A DNA stretch of 64,000 nt from Cristatella mucedo (taxonomy: Eukaryota > Bryozoa > Phylactolaemata > Cristatellidae). Both the position numbers and the translations under genes were made by a program. Positions 35,253 to 48,320 of the stretch are shown here, piece after piece; position 1 is the stretch's first letter; the number at the start of each line of letters is the position of its first letter. Location of the stretch: NCBI GenBank assembly GCA_009760855.2, contig WPIO01000011.1, forward strand, positions 6,137,501 to 6,201,500. Reading direction: 5' to 3'. A model generated the notes under the pieces. It ran no database searches. It saw only the letters and a list, made by a program, of their open reading frames with translations, and had not been told where the DNA came from.

Positions 35253-38075
35253 TATAATAATAATAATGATAATAATAATAATAATAATAACACACTTGAT
35301 AAAGCACCCTCAAAGAACTTAATCTCTTTCTAGGCGCTTCACATTCGCTGCAAAGGGAAATGCAATTGAATGGTAAGTAAAATCATGCTTGAAAAACAAA
35401 CAAAATGAATAACATGGTTAGGGGTTACATGCACTGGGTCAGCATGCAAATGTGGTTAGTGGCAGCATGCATAGCCCATCAAGGACAAATCACAGGAACC
35501 CACCATATACTGCCTTTAATAGGTGTGATTTTAAGTTCCTTTTAAATGTGGTCAGGTCGTTCTGACGCAGGTTGGGAGGGAGTCCAGGCTTTGGGAGCAT
35601 ACGAACTAAATGCACGGTCTCCAAAAGATTTAGGGTTTGTACCAGGTATTTCTAGACCGTTGGATTTCGAAAAGCAGGTGGTACGATTCTTGACCTTATG
35701 GCGAAGTATATCTGAGAGATAGGATGGAGCCATAGAATGAAGAGACCTAAACGTGAGCGACAAAACCTTGAAGTCAATCCGTTGCTTGACTGGTAGCCAG
35801 TGCTGGTCAGCGAGAAGTGGTGGGATGTGGCAACTGCGACGCTCACGACAGACAACCCTAACTGCAGAGTTTTGCACGAGCTGCAATCGCCTGATCGCGC
35901 ATGCTGGTAGGCCAGTAAGCTGTGAGTTGCAGAAGTCGTGACGGGATGTCACGAATGCATGGACCAACTTGGACATGGTATCCTTATCTAAACAAACCAG
36001 AGTTTTAGCAATGTTATGGAGCTGAAAATAGGCAGATTGAACTGTAGAGCTGATATGGTCGTCTAAGGAGAGGTCGCTTTGGAATATGACACCTAGTTTT
36101 CGAGCTGATGCAACAGCAGATATGCTGGCAGAGCGAATTTTGAGAGTCAGCCTTTCCAATCTCCGAATCACACTGGGTTATCCCATAACTAGTAAATAAG
36201 TTTTATCATCGTTTAGTTTTAGAAAATTTGCTGCCATCCATGTGCGGATGTCATCAAAGCATGCAGCAAGTGAGTTGAGAGTGTTTGAGGTGCTCGAAGA
36301 TTGGAAGGGATCAAAGCAAAGGTACAACTAAGTGTCATCCGCATAGAAGTGAAAGCCTAGATTGTGCTTGGCAATCACATCACCAAGAGGGAGAGTATAA
36401 ACCGTGAAAAGAACCGGACCTAGCACGGAACCCTGAGGTACTCCATATTTCAGAGGTACTTCAGATGATCTTTGTCCATTCACGTCAATACTCTGGAGTC
36501 TCCCACTGAGATAGGACCTGAACCATTGCAGAGCAGTGCCAGTGATGCCCAGGCGAGATGAGAGGCGCTCTAGAAGAACTTTGTGATCGATGATATCAAA
36601 AGCTGCCAAAAGATCGAGCAAAACAAGCAGAGACACTCTACCCACGTCTGCATTCCCAAGTAGGTCATTGTATACCCTAAGCAATGCTGACTCTGTGGAG
36701 TGATTAGCTCCAAAGCCAGACTGGAACTTACTAGCAAGGTTTGAGGTTTCGATATATGAGTTTAGCTGGTCTGCCACGACCTGTTCAAGTGTCTTTGATA
36801 GGAATGGTAGAAGGGAGACTGGGCGGTAGTTGCTCAAGTTCTCTTGGTCTAGTGTCGCTTTCTTGAGAAGTGGCCTGACTACAGCCTTTTTGAAAGTTGC
36901 TGGGACATGACCTGAGGCTAATGACATATTAATGATGTTAGTTATGTATGGCAGCAGCTGATCAATGCAACGTAGGAGCAGGACAGCGGGAATAGGGTCC
37001 AGAAGACTTGTTGTCATCTTCGATTGAGATACGAAATTCAGGACTAGATCACTAGTGACCTGCTTAAATGCAGACATTGAGGTGCAGCCAGGAACCGAAG
37101 AACAGCATTCTAGTGGGGAGATTGTCATCGCAGGGATGGATTCCCTGATCTTGTCTATCTTCTGCACAAAGAATCGAGAGAAGCAATCGGCCAGATCATC
37201 ACAAGGATCATCAGGTAAGGAGCGAATGTGGGAACGGTTGAGGAGATGGTTTATTGTCGACATCAGCATTTTTGGATTGTGCATCTGTGATTCAACAATG
37301 TTTCTATGGAAGCTAGACTTAGCCTTTGCTAGGATCGATTGGTGCGACCTACAGTAGTCTTCATATGCCTGTCGATGGACAGTTAGTCCGGATCTTTTGC
37401 ATGCTTTTTCAAGCTTTCGTTTAGTAGCCCTGGCTAGTTTAATGTCTGTGGTAAACCATAGGCCGTCTGGGCGGGGCCGCACAGTGCGCTTTGTCAGAGG
37501 TGCAAACACTTCGAGCGTGTCAGCTAGTGTCGTGTTGTAGCTATCTACCAATGATGACAGATCGGAGGGAGGACTGAGCAGCAGAGGTGAAGCAGATATT
37601 CTCGCACGGACAGCATCGATATCAAGGGTCTTGAGGTTTCGCGATTCATAGGTTATTTTAGAGGAGAGGTAGGCACACACTGTAGATTGAATGAGATCTG
37701 CATGTGGTCAGATAAGCAGGATTCGTTAAAAATTGGTAATGACAAATGGTAGTTTATGAGAAAATCTGGCCGAGTGTGTGACCCTTGATGTGGGTAGGGC
37801 CGTGGACATGAGCAACATAAGACAATGAGTCAGTCAGTTCACGAAATTCAGTGCTGAAAGCGTCAGATAAGTTATTGAAGTGAACGTTGAAATCCCCCAT
37901 AACGAGGAAGGATCAATTTCTTGCACACAGAATCGAAATGAGATCGGAGAAATCTGAGATCAAGGAGGATTTGGTACCTGGTGGGCGATAGACTACTGCC
38001 ACTATCGGTAGCTTGTTTTCGGGTGAGACCAAGACAATTGATTCAAAAGACTGCTTTGAGGGTACTGCAAATGGC
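35253..38075 (-). mobile_element. LINE family A, long minus-strand copy
   Basis: Starts with an (AAT)n tail (35253-35291) and continues through the hairpin, 3' UTR, C-terminal domain, RT and part of the endonuclease. Homology ends near 38075 at the complement of GCAGTACCCTCGAAGCAGTC, equivalent to about 4848 in the long + strand copy, so the 5' region and the first part of the endonuclease are missing. Confidence 0.92.
35542..37680 (-). pseudogene. LINE-A reverse transcriptase with nonsense mutations
   Basis: Frames 37680-36328 and 36171-35542 are in the same phase and cover the linker, RT and C-terminal domain. Recognisable parts are [21 protein letters not shown] (Ser to Leu in the usual DLSAAFD), [10 protein letters not shown] and FHFYADDT. 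The frame is stopped directly after YADDT by TAG (36328), where the 28 kb copy has CAG (Gln), and again by TAA near 36172 where it has AAA. A frameshift near 35590 alters the C terminus. Few lesions over 2 kb suggest a fairly young dead copy. Confidence 0.88.
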
Positions 38076-38104
38076 AGTATCAATGTCTTAGCAAACTCGA
38101 ATTT

Positions 38105-38405
38105 TAATTTTTAGCAAGTGCATGTAGCTGAAAATAAGCAGACTTGACTTTGGAGCTGATCTGTTCGTCTAATGAAAGGTCACTTTGGAACAGATCATCC
38201 ATATTTCGTATGGATTTAACAGAAGACGTTTTGAAAGAGCCAACTTTGGGCGCTAACTTTTCCAGTTTCTGAAATGCACTTTGTCTGCCCGTAACTAGTA
38301 AGTCGGTTTTTGTCATCATTCAGTTTAAGAAAGTTCGCCTCCATTCATTGCGGATGCCATCAGTACATTGCTTGCAGCAATGGAGTTGAGAGAATTCGAT
38401 TCGCA
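38105..38405 (-). mobile_element. LINE family A, small RT-region fragment
   Basis: On the minus strand 38104-38319 encodes [39 protein letters not shown] and [14 protein letters not shown]. This is collinear with [19 protein letters not shown]...[12 protein letters not shown]...YFQLHNIAK of the long copy. No 3' end is present. Confidence 0.85.
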
Positions 38406-38425
38406 GCAGTTTCGACGGTAAGCGC

Positions 38426-38932
38426 TTAATGTTCAACCTTTCTCAGTTTGGGTAGCTGTACAAGCAAATCATTCACAATCGTTACTCTTTTTTGGTCAAT
38501 AGTTCCCTGTTGATATGAATGTATTCCAATCGTAAAATAGCCAATTGCTCTGAATTCATGAGCAATCGTAGCATGTCGCAACATGAGAGACAAACAACCG
38601 AAGAAGCCCAGAAGCGCTGCGCTTTGTAAACACAGCACGAGTTAGGTTTCCTTCAAATGCTGCAATAGACAGTGACCAGAGAGGACGTTAACGAGCTTCG
38701 CGGCCAGATTAGACACCAAAAACTTTAGCTCGGCAAAATCAATTGCCATGTGGCATTTTTCGTGGCTTATCTCCACCAGTTCGAATAACTTTTCCAGGCA
38801 TCCGCATGCAAGTGACTGGAGATTTGCAAGGTGATTTGCAGCATTGCGTGAAAATAGCAACAATAGTCTGACATTCAATGCATGCCCGAACACGTTCGGC
38901 GGGCTAGCTCCGTACAGGATGCGCTTACACAA
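38426..38932 (-). other. Unrecognised open frame pair, one in-frame stop
   Basis: Frames 38932-38642 (96 codons, opening at TTG) and 38638-38426 (70 codons) are in the same phase, separated by a single TAA (38642-38644). The residues are hydrophobic with moderate complexity (for example LANLQSLACGCLEKLFELVE). I recognise no family and see no ATG at the 5' end. It may be a decayed exon or chance. Confidence 0.2.
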
Positions 38933-39804
38933 TCACTCGTTTTGGTAGCTTACGGCGCGAACTCGCACGAGGCAGTGATCGAATGCCAGTGAGTGCACAG
39001 AGCAGACTAAAGTTTGCTCAAACTTGGTCACAAATCATGACGAATGTACATAAAAAATTAGCACCAAAGACTACTAGTATTTCAGAAACTCATTTAAACA
39101 GTAACCAGAAATGAGTTCCCGCACAATGTCATGCCCTGACATGTTGTGGAATTTTTTTTGGTCATAAGGTATCTGAGAGGGTTCAAGATTCTGGAAAGCA
39201 GGTAAGAATCGCTAGTAATAAAAATAATAATAATATAGAATAACAGAAATCATAATAATATATATAAATATAAATAATAAATAGTAATAATAGAATCGCT
39301 ACGTGCTCGTACACGTACTAGTACAGCTGTTTGTCATCTGCATAAAACTGAAAGCCTGGGTTAGGCGTTGGTGATTACATTTCTCAGTGGAAGATGGCAG
39401 ATTTTAAGAAAAAATTAAACTTAAAACAGATCAACATGAACCGCTACGTTTTTTAGGCAAACTGGATGGCAATTGACCATTTATATCTCCACTCTAGCAT
39501 ATCCGCTGAGATCGTCAGCTCTCTTACTGGTGCGTGTGGGAAAATCGCGATTTGGCTATCTGCTTTACCCAATCCTCGGTACGCATTGGGAAGAAAGGTG
39601 GATATGCACTATAGTAAAAAAGCCATAAAAGTATGTGCTGCTGATATTCGTACTTCGGTAGCACCGAACGCTATCGAAAGAATGAAGATAGAGCCAACTT
39701 ACTCCTTATGAAAAACCTAGCGTCACTCAGAATTCAAAAAGCTCAATCCCGGAGCTTGGCTAAGCAAGCATTTCAGCTGTAGAATCTCCACTGATTCTAG
39801 CTGG
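38933..39804. other. Non-coding spacer with AT-rich run
   Basis: An AAT/ATA-rich low-complexity run lies at 39222-39296. Nothing else is recognised; an 81-codon open frame (39466-39711) has no identifiable domain. Confidence 0.4.
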
Positions 39805-40478
39805 AATCTATTCCGAAAGGAAATTGCACTACTAGTCGACCGCGTAAGCTCTACGCTAAGTTATAAAAACTCTCTTACAAGTAGCATTTATAAAATTCAG
39901 ACTTTCTTAGACAACGATACCATCGCCAAGCTGCTATGAGAATCCGCCTTTGCTATGAGAAGCATGAAGCTGGTGCAAAACTCTACAGCAAAGCTTTTAT
40001 ACTGTGAATATCGCAGCTGTCCCACTATGTCTCTCCTCAACAATGTGTACCGGCTCCCACCGAGGAGAGTAGCGAATTTCATTACACTGAATTAAAGGGT
40101 TCCTTCGTCTCGTGTTTTGGCCAGCCTATGCAAAATGAAATAGTAATCGCCCCCGAGGTCGCAAGGTCCACTCTTGCAGCTCTGATAGAATGTCTAGCGG
40201 ATTAAATCCCTCGGAGGCAGTGCTTTCAGTTCAAATTCATCCGAAGCCTGCAATTCATTCTCGGCTCAAACCTTGGCATCTCCTGATTTGATGACTTTCA
40301 AAAGGAAGCTAAAAGCATGCACGCTGTCGATTGAATTGCCTCGTCCGCGCGGATTGTCTCGGTGCCTACTAAAATTTAGCATTCTGCCACGGATCAATTG
40401 ACTAGCTTCTTTTTCCAGCATACATTGAGCGACCCAGGAAAGAGGTTTGGTTCTCTTGGGGCGATATAATAATGTGTC
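39805..40478 (+). mobile_element. LINE family A, old decayed 3' portion
   Basis: Collinear but diverged: GGAATCTATTCCGAAAGG (VIFQSD), ACTTTCTTAGACAACGATACC (CLDKDT), AGCTGGTGCAAAACTCTACA (LVQNSA), then a 3' terminus with GAAAGAGGTTTGGTTCTCTT and GGGGCGATATAATAATG, matching the terminal hairpin. Confidence 0.7.
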
Positions 40479-40559
40479 AGTTTCCCTATTCTCACGGTGG
40501 GTTGGTAAATTCCACAAGTTTAGGTCATGCGGCTTCTGCACGCGATCCTGGATGCACAT

Positions 40560-42860
40560 GACGAGCCCTACTCGGACGGCCAGCAGCCCTCCCGATGACT
40601 GCAGTCGGCGGCATTGCCGGCGAGTTGGCTCAGAGGTCTGCCCGGCTCACGCATGCGCCAGCTTGATTGGCAGGTGCCAACTGATCAGCTGTCGGTCCTG
40701 CCCTGGTGCCCGGAGGGTACCTCTACAATGCCTCAGGGCTACACCAACACGAAAGCAGACAAAGGCTCCGCCGCCCAAGAAAGGCGCCCCGCGCACCTGC
40801 TCGACGTCAATCGCTCGACGCTGCTCTACGAGAAAAGCGCGTGGCACGTGTCAAGCTGGAATCTGCCGAAGCGTCGGTGCGTCCACTTCACGCTAGACCG
40901 CTCTCGTGAAGCGAGAACAAGGGGCGACCGCTTAGTATTCCACGACGGCTCCGGGTGCGCGGGAGACGGCCAGCTGGCCGCTGGCAGCTTTTGTCGGCTG
41001 CTCGCGATCTTGCGACGCTAACCGATCGGCAGAAAGCGGTGGCGGCGGCGGCGGGCGGCTCTTTGGATCCACCGCTGGCTGCGCCGAAACGGATCGGCAG
41101 CCTTCCGTTCTGCCGTCGTTAACCCGCTCGCTCTGCCGTCGTCGTCGTCGTCGTCTTCCGTGCGCAAAGTGGTCCAGCGCTTACGCGACAGTCCGAGCCG
41201 CAGTCGGCTCTGCTGTTGACGAGGCCGCTACCGAGGCCGTGCCTGTCGCCGCCTGATGCCACCGCTGCGCACGAGGCGCGCGACAGTACTTGCCAGTGAA
41301 GAGAGCTTCCCAGCTCGAGCCGCGCCGGGCGCGAAGTCGGCTAGCTCGCATCAGCGCACGCCGCGAGAGAGAGAGGCCCACGACGACTCTTTGCGGCCTC
41401 ACGTCGGCGGTGGGTGAGGGGCCAAGCGCCTGGCGACGAGCCTAGAGCCGGCAGCGCCCTCTTCGGCGGCTTGGACTCTCGGTTTCTCGATTTCTTGCGG
41501 GGATTCGCGATACGAGACCGCCAATCGATCGGCATAAGTTTCAAAGCACGCACGCAGGGCTGCGAATAGTCGCCGGATTCTGTCTGGGCCAGCCTCATGC
41601 CGCGCGTAAGCGCCGCGGTTTGTGGCGGCCACGTTCGGTCAGAACTAGACCGAAGATGCATTGCTAGCCAGTGCGATACTTCCGCCGCCCAGCGACGAAT
41701 ACTGGCGACGAAGCCGCTCGCGACGCTCGTAGCGCGGCTGGTGACGTTTGCACGTGCTGCACCAATGCGCGACGGTACGTTGACAGCAGTAAGAAGGAAC
41801 ACGGCAGCGACGACGATGAGCGCTCGCACCTTAGCACGACCAGTACGTAGCCATGACGTAAGCAAGCCTATTTGACCGCAGCTCAGATTTACGGGCGCTT
41901 AACGGCGGCCGTGACGTACACCTACGGCTCCGCGGCCTAGAGCTCAAATGCCAAGGCCGAGTTCGGCGCTCCTGCTTATCTGACGGGCGCCAGCTTTGAT
42001 GCCCCGGCCTCGGCTATGCATTATCGCATAAACGGTTGTTAGCCGTAGCAATTCAGGAACCACAAATACTGATTGATTATCAGTCCTAATCTGGCCGGTG
42101 TTGCTTGGGCCGCCGCCGCTGCGTCGCCGCGGCTATTCGCGACGACGATGCTCCAGCAGCCACGACAGTAGGTGGCGGCCGAGAAACGAGTCCGTATCGA
42201 ATGCGATGCAGCATCGTTCGTCGTTCCTTCGTTACAGTGTCCTCGCTTATTTCTGTCAAGGCAAACTCATTAAAGAAACGGGTAATCGAACCCAGGCCCG
42301 CCTGCGAGTCACGTGACCCCCAAACTGGTGCAGCGTACCATTGTCCGGCTGTCGATCTGTCGAGCGTCCGGCGTAGCTGCACACCCTCGTTGATGCATTA
42401 TATTCGAACGTCTAGGACCCGTTTATTTCCTACTGGGGGCTGCTCAAAAGGAAGATAACGTATGAGTAACGCAGGACCGATGCATTTCCTCTTCGCCACC
42501 AGATATTTTTGAGCGATTCGCGTCGGGTTCCGGAAGAAGCAAAGCCCCCTCCCCCCCAAGAGAAGGTACTCACATTTCTGCGTCGCAGTCGACCAAAGTC
42601 AGCAGCACTCCGTACACTTCCGCATTACTCCAAAACGAGGCCGGCCGAGCTCCTCACGCTTCCGGAATTGACAGTCGTTCGCGCGACTTGCTGCTTCCAG
42701 CAGAGCTGACCACGAAAGCTGGTAAGCAGCGACGTCGGCGGAACCACCACGCTAGTCGACGCGATGGCCAAAGCATACGTCGCAACTGCGTCTTCGCCGA
42801 GCGTGTCGGATACTCCACGAGTAAGTCTGCGTAGCGGAATACAGACTGCCACAATATTAA
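40560..42860. promoter_or_regulatory. CpG-rich island 1 (putative host promoter region)
   Basis: An abrupt shift to GC-rich, CpG-dense sequence with GGCGGCGGCGG runs (about 41040) and (GTC)n near 41140. It fades by about 42900. Long overlapping open frames on both strands are expected in such sequence and show no recognisable domain. In animals with local CpG retention such islands usually mark promoters and first exons. Direction and gene are unknown. Confidence 0.45.
42265..42360 (-). mobile_element. Possible tRNA-derived SINE head
   Basis: On the minus strand, a B-box-like GGTTCGATTAC (complement of 42282-42292) sits about 33 bp from a weak A-box position. The acceptor stem does not pair. 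Confidence 0.3.
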
Positions 42861-43107
42861 CTTATTCGAGATCCTTTACCTCTTAAGACCCAGTACGGTC
42901 GCATATTGTACATGAATGTGAACGAGGCATGCAGTCAATGAGAAACAATCTGTAGCTTCTGCACTGTCAGTGTGATCGCTGGGAGGCCAGAAGCTCCATC
43001 TTAGCTCAGAAATTAACGAAAACAATCTAAAGCCCGTCGGAAAACAGAATTCAACTTAACCTCCGAAACGCGAGTCGCATGAACTGACCAATGTCGGCAT
43101 TAGGTGT

Positions 43108-43198
43108 AATAATAATAATATTAATAATGCACTTGATAAAGCCCCCTCAGAGAACTTAATCTATTTCTAGGCGCTTTACATTGCTGCAAAGGGAGGTG
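43108..43198 (-). mobile_element. LINE-A terminal hairpin and tail
   Basis: AATAATAATAATATTAATAA tail, then CACTTGATAAAGCCCCCTCA, TTTCTAGGCGCTTTACATT and GCTGCAAAGGGA. Only about 90 bp of the 3' end. Confidence 0.85.
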
Positions 43199-43332
43199 TA
43201 CAGGACAGCCGTTGAATTGCCGCACTTCTACGTAGAGCGGAAGACTGTTCAACTTCGCAATTGGAAGATCTGTGAGTAGCACTCGCGCTCGGAAATTCCG
43301 AGAGCGAGAGAGAGGGTAGAGCGAGTGCGCGC

Positions 43333-43336
<4 letters not shown>

Positions 43337-43403
<67 letters not shown>

Positions 43404-43404
43404 T
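43337..43404. repeat. (GA)n microsatellite
   Basis: Nearly pure GA repeat with one ATAGA interruption and a terminal GTGAGA. Confidence 0.97.
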
Positions 43405-46400
43405 GAGAATGAGATCAAGCGTTCCGTCAGCAATAATGCATGGCACTAAACCGCACCCACATTTCATCAATAAGGAATACATCGCTTGTAGGGAGCCCGT
43501 ACGCCAGCGTGAAAGAAATTTTTTTTAGCGACGGTAGAGGAAATACAAAAAAATTCGGAGAAAAAAAAATGTCGTATCAATGAGAAAGGAGACAGCCATG
43601 AAAGAAGGAGCACGCTGTGCCGGAAGGGAAAAAAAGGAGAGCGGAGGCATTGAGCGAACTTTCGACTCGAGAGCAAGATTTCCGAGTCCGTCCAGGTGCG
43701 AGGTCTGCTCAGTTCAACGCCACAGGCCCGTTACGACTAGGCGATGCATACAGCAGAGAGACGTTCTTTCATAGCGCTGAAACTCTCAAAGGCTTTCGCG
43801 GTAGATTTTTGCTTTTAATTTCCGTATTCACTTTTTGTTTATTTTCTCGTTTATGCGTTGTCGCATAGCCGTCGCGACAGCAGAGTCGTCGCGTGACTTC
43901 TGGAGGCCCGCTGCCAGTTTTTGTTTTTGAGCCCTATGAACTCAAACTTGATACTTTTTAGCGTTCATAGCTAATTTTTACTTAAATTTAGAACAGCTAA
44001 TAATAATAATAATACGATTTAAATATTGCACGTGGTTTATTTTTCACTCTAATAGGAACACAGTGGATATTTGCCGTTAGCGAAAGCTTCAATCAATTTG
44101 CCCTAATCAAGCTCAGCACTTGATTTATTTTTTATGGATATCATTAATAATCCACGAAGCCTCTCGTGCGACACGGTTTAAAGTAAACAGTATTGATAAT
44201 TTCCAATTTACAGAAACTGAGCATTCCGCTAACGACGCTGACAGGATGAGAATGATGAGGAATGGAAGGATGAGTAATAAAGCGACCGTGCAATTCTAGA
44301 AAATCTCACCGAGGCAGCATTTCAGAATGTAATCCATGTCCTCAAGGACTCTTCTGAACTCACGTAAGAGTAAATGCAACAGTTACCGAAGCTCCTGCAC
44401 AAGCTCCGTCGTCTTGATATCCACCATGACAAATCCGCCTTCGGCATATGCTAGCATCGCAGTTGAAACCTTTACACTATGTTCCAGAAGCTTCCGGTTG
44501 GCCAGTGTTTCAACCAAAGAAAGCCTTAAAAAGAATGCACAGATTTAACGGCGAATACTCAGCATGGCAAACAGTTCAACGAGGAAGACAACAAGAGTGA
44601 CGTCGTGTGTGTTTACGAAGAACTGCACTGTTTAATCGGTGCAAAGGGAGAGAGATGCAAAGGCCCGCCACATCCGCGGCGAGCCTTTCGGCTCGCAGCT
44701 AATCTCCGGAAGTCGTCCAATTAATTGCATACACTTGCTGCCGAGTCGACTGCTGCTGAGGAGAAAGTGCCACTTCAGCGGTAGGTGCATAGCAAGCACT
44801 GCGTTGCTCTGACATGCTCCTAGACGACGTCAGTTTCCGCGCTTTCTTCCTGAAGCATCGTGCTGACCTTATAGATATAAAAGAAAAGATTGTGCCACAT
44901 TATTTATGAGCACAGTAGGAAGCTAAAAAAGCAACGTGTTCTGCTTAATCGTTCGCTTTGGAATCTTTGACCGTAAAGGCATCGCAAAAAGCTTTAAAGC
45001 GGTTGTTTGAGTGTCCTTGCTTGCAATCAAAGAACCTTTACGCTTGAAAACGTCTCCTTTGCCAACGAGTATCTGATGGATATTTCACAGTGACAGAGCA
45101 GAACTCTTTCAAAGTCTTTCGTCTAGAAGTTGATGCCAAAAAAGCCAGCAACATCACAGGCAGCAAGGTTGTAACTGTGATTGGTGGTGAAAAGCAGAGA
45201 GAATACAAACGGGTTCATTTTTAGTAGTCGCTGTACAAGAGTGTACATTTTTACTTCCCTTTTCTGCCATTATCATAAGATTGGCCTCTACAATCCGTCA
45301 GGTAGAAACAAACACACAAAGTACTCATTAGTCACTGCTCTGTCTATTTGAAGTTGCCCAAAACGGAGGATCGTTGTCATTAACTGGTGCCGGATGATAT
45401 CTGGCACGCAATCCAGAGCAATACTGTAGTATTTTTATAATACTTGCGTGATTTGTAATCTTTTCACAATGCCATCGAATATGAGACTTTTAAATTTATT
45501 TTGACTTTCAGGTTCCAGATTATGAGCCACCTTTTCTGCATTCTAAAAGAGCCACGAGTGTTCGTTCATACTCTGCCAAAATTACTGCGACTGCTATCAT
45601 ACTCTGCCAAAATTACTGCGACTGCTACTATGCGTTCTAATACGGCCTGGTAAAGCAAATCCCGTCTTCTTTCAACTAAAGCTGGCGTCTGCTTGTCAAG
45701 TGTTGAGCCATTTTAAAGAAGTATTTCGTGCTACTTCCAGTAATCATTAGCTTCTACAGGGCTCTTGATTTTTGTTGCTTCTCCACGGTCTTACTCGACT
45801 ATTAATAACTAGTGAAAATTGAAAGACGCTAGCCTCATTTTGTTCCCCCCTCAGTCAACTTGCAGGTGAAACAGAATGCTGTTCTGCTGTTCACAATACA
45901 CAAGCTTTGGCGTTTGGACAACCATTTCTCCATTTGGCAGCATCTTGGAATAGAAGTACGTATTGAATCTGTGGTTTTCTTTTCACTGGGAAAAACGTGT
46001 ACTCCTATAAACGGACATCTCCACGGTTTCGCGATGTCAATACGTAAATCATCGAATATACTTTCTGGTCAAGATGCAGGGTCACTACCGGGAGAAACTA
46101 TTTCAAGTGGCTTGGCTTGGGCTCATTGGGGGCATGCAATCAGAAAAGGTAGCGCTTGCTGACAACGATCACCGTCTGAGCTCAGCGCATTCTTTCCGCT
46201 GTGGAAAAATAGTGACCGGTAATGGGTTTTCTTCGCATCCACTTACTTCTTGTGTGTGGCGTGTTGCTTCCACCTTCCATGACATTTTCCATGACCTTTC
46301 AAATACATGACCTTTTAAAGTCTTCTCTGCGGCTTGCGGCGAACTGGAATCCGAATCCAATGGAAGGAATGTAGGTGGTAGCATAAGCCTATCCGTTGCT

Positions 46401-46680
46401 CCAGACAAGCGTTGGCTCTTGTGCTATAGTTTTTATCAATGTTTGCAATTGTGTACACAAGATTCGTGTGTCTGAAAAGACATTTCAGATCTGGACTGCA
46501 ACAACAATCAATCCGCATGAACTTACTGACAGTCAATTTATTTTAAGTATTTCAAGTTTTTGCATGGAGTTCCACGATAGTCACATGCTCATTTACTTGG
46601 TACTGTTTGAAATAGTTTCTAACTAACCATTTCGCATCTAAACCAAGAGCATTTTATTTGTCAGGGGACCTCTACAGCAA
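43405..46680. other. Long non-coding stretch
   Basis: No mobile element, gene or RNA recognised apart from a perfect 31-bp tandem duplication at 45566-45627. Small open frames overlap each other without domains. Confidence 0.4.
45566..45627. repeat. Perfect 31-bp tandem duplication
   Basis: Two identical adjacent copies (45566-45596 and 45597-45627) beginning TCATACTCTGCCAAAATTAC. Confidence 0.95.
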
Positions 46681-47200
46681 CGCGGTCATGGGTTGCAGGG
46701 CTCACTCAATGGCCGACCGGATATCGCCGATTTACTCTTTCGCCACACGGCGGCATCGAGATGAATTGAAGGGCGCTCAAATAGCTCGTGCCTAGAGAGC
46801 GCCGAACGCTCGGGCGAGAATCCGACGACCAAGAGCTCACGCCTCGTGCCTCCATTCCCAGAATGAGAGGGCGACGCACGGTCGACGAGCTGCGACGTGC
46901 CGCCATCGCGAAGCACGACTTCGGCCGGCACGCTCGCACGCCGTCTAGTCCGCCGAGCGCCGATGTTCGGGTGAGCGAGCGCGCGTGAGCGAGCTCACGT
47001 GAGCTCGCTCATTTTTCGGCCAGTAGCTTTACTCGGCGAAGAGCGGCTCTCGCCCCGAACGATCTCGCGTCTGGCTTGCTCGGCGCCAAGTTCGGAGCAG
47101 CGCTGCCACGGTGCTTGCGAACCTCCGCGCGCCGCCGCTGCGAGCCGAGCGCGGGCAGGCGCAAGCGAACGAGATACGAGCGACCGTCAGCATGAGCCAC

Positions 47201-47225
47201 CAGCTACGCCGCCGCCGACGCCACC

Positions 47226-47256
<31 letters not shown>

Positions 47257-47267
47257 CCACCGCCGCC

Positions 47268-47299
<32 letters not shown>

Positions 47300-47304
47300 C
47301 GCTG
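47201..47304. repeat. (CCG)n trinucleotide repeat
   Basis: About 100 bp of CCG/CCA triplets. Polyproline, polyarginine and polyglycine frames result from it on both strands. Confidence 0.95.
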
Positions 47305-48262
47305 ACGTCGCCTCCTACGGATCTCGTCACTCGCTGGCGTAGGAGAGCACGTCGACGATCGTCGAGCGCTTCCGGACGGCCCGGCCTCGCATTCGCCGAA
47401 CGGTCATTTGACATTTGCGCTGAGCAATAACAACCGCGGGGCACTAAAACCCAGAGCCCAGCATCCGCTATGCACTAGCGTCCGGCACGAGCGCTTCGGG
47501 CGGGGCCGGGGGGGGGGTGCGGCGGCGAATGCAAGCGCGTCATCAAAGTGCAAGCGCGAATTAAGAAAGCCTGTTCGGATTGCTCTTACGTTCGCTTTAT
47601 TGACGGCAATACCAAGTGCAGATGAAAGGGATGCTCAAATCTGCTAGGAGTTTCTATCTCGCCGCTGCCGCCCCGCTGACGGCGCCGCACTGAGCAACTT
47701 CCCCTCGGCAGTCTCTCGGCGCACGGGGGCGACAAGTATGGGCTTGCCGTGATAGTTTCGCTGGCCGCCATCGCCGCTCAGCCAGGTGGCTGCGGCGGCG
47801 GCGGCGGGTGCTTCGTGCTCGCCGCTCCGCTCGCTCCATTGTCCCCGGGTCGCTCGTCTGCTCGTCAGCAACGGATCAGCGATAAGCTTTTGCTTTCAGG
47901 CGCCGCTGCCTCGGCCGCTTCGCGAAGTGGCCGTGCCGTCAGCCAGACAGGAAGCTTGCAGCTCCACTGCGTCCTCCCACGCGCTACCCGATCCGCCCAA
48001 ACAGCCCTTCTCTTGGTCGCGCCTGCCGAAGAGCCGGATCGGAGCTCCACAGCCCAGCGAGGCGCGCAGTGCTCTAATCACGAGCCGCGTGTCCGGCGCT
48101 GCGGACGACGCCGCCGCTATGCCACGTGCGCGACTTTCGGTTCCCCTCGCTGGTCTGCCGCCGCAGCCGCAGCCGCCGCGACCCTTTGGACTACGGTGGA
48201 CGGGGGTGGAGACCTCGCGTCGCACCGACTCCGTTGTTCGTCTTGCGGCGAGTTTTCGCACG

Positions 48263-48265
48263 CTT

Positions 48266-48297
<32 letters not shown>

Positions 48298-48320
48298 GCT
48301 CTCGATCGCTCTCTCTCTCG
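48263..48320. repeat. (CT)n run with CGCTCTCG interruptions
   Basis: CTCTCTCT repeats within the CpG island. Confidence 0.9.

Noticed and set aside
40614-41021. 135-codon open frame at the start of CpG island 1
   Set aside because: Three other frames are open over the same bases and no domain is recognisable; kept only as part of the island.
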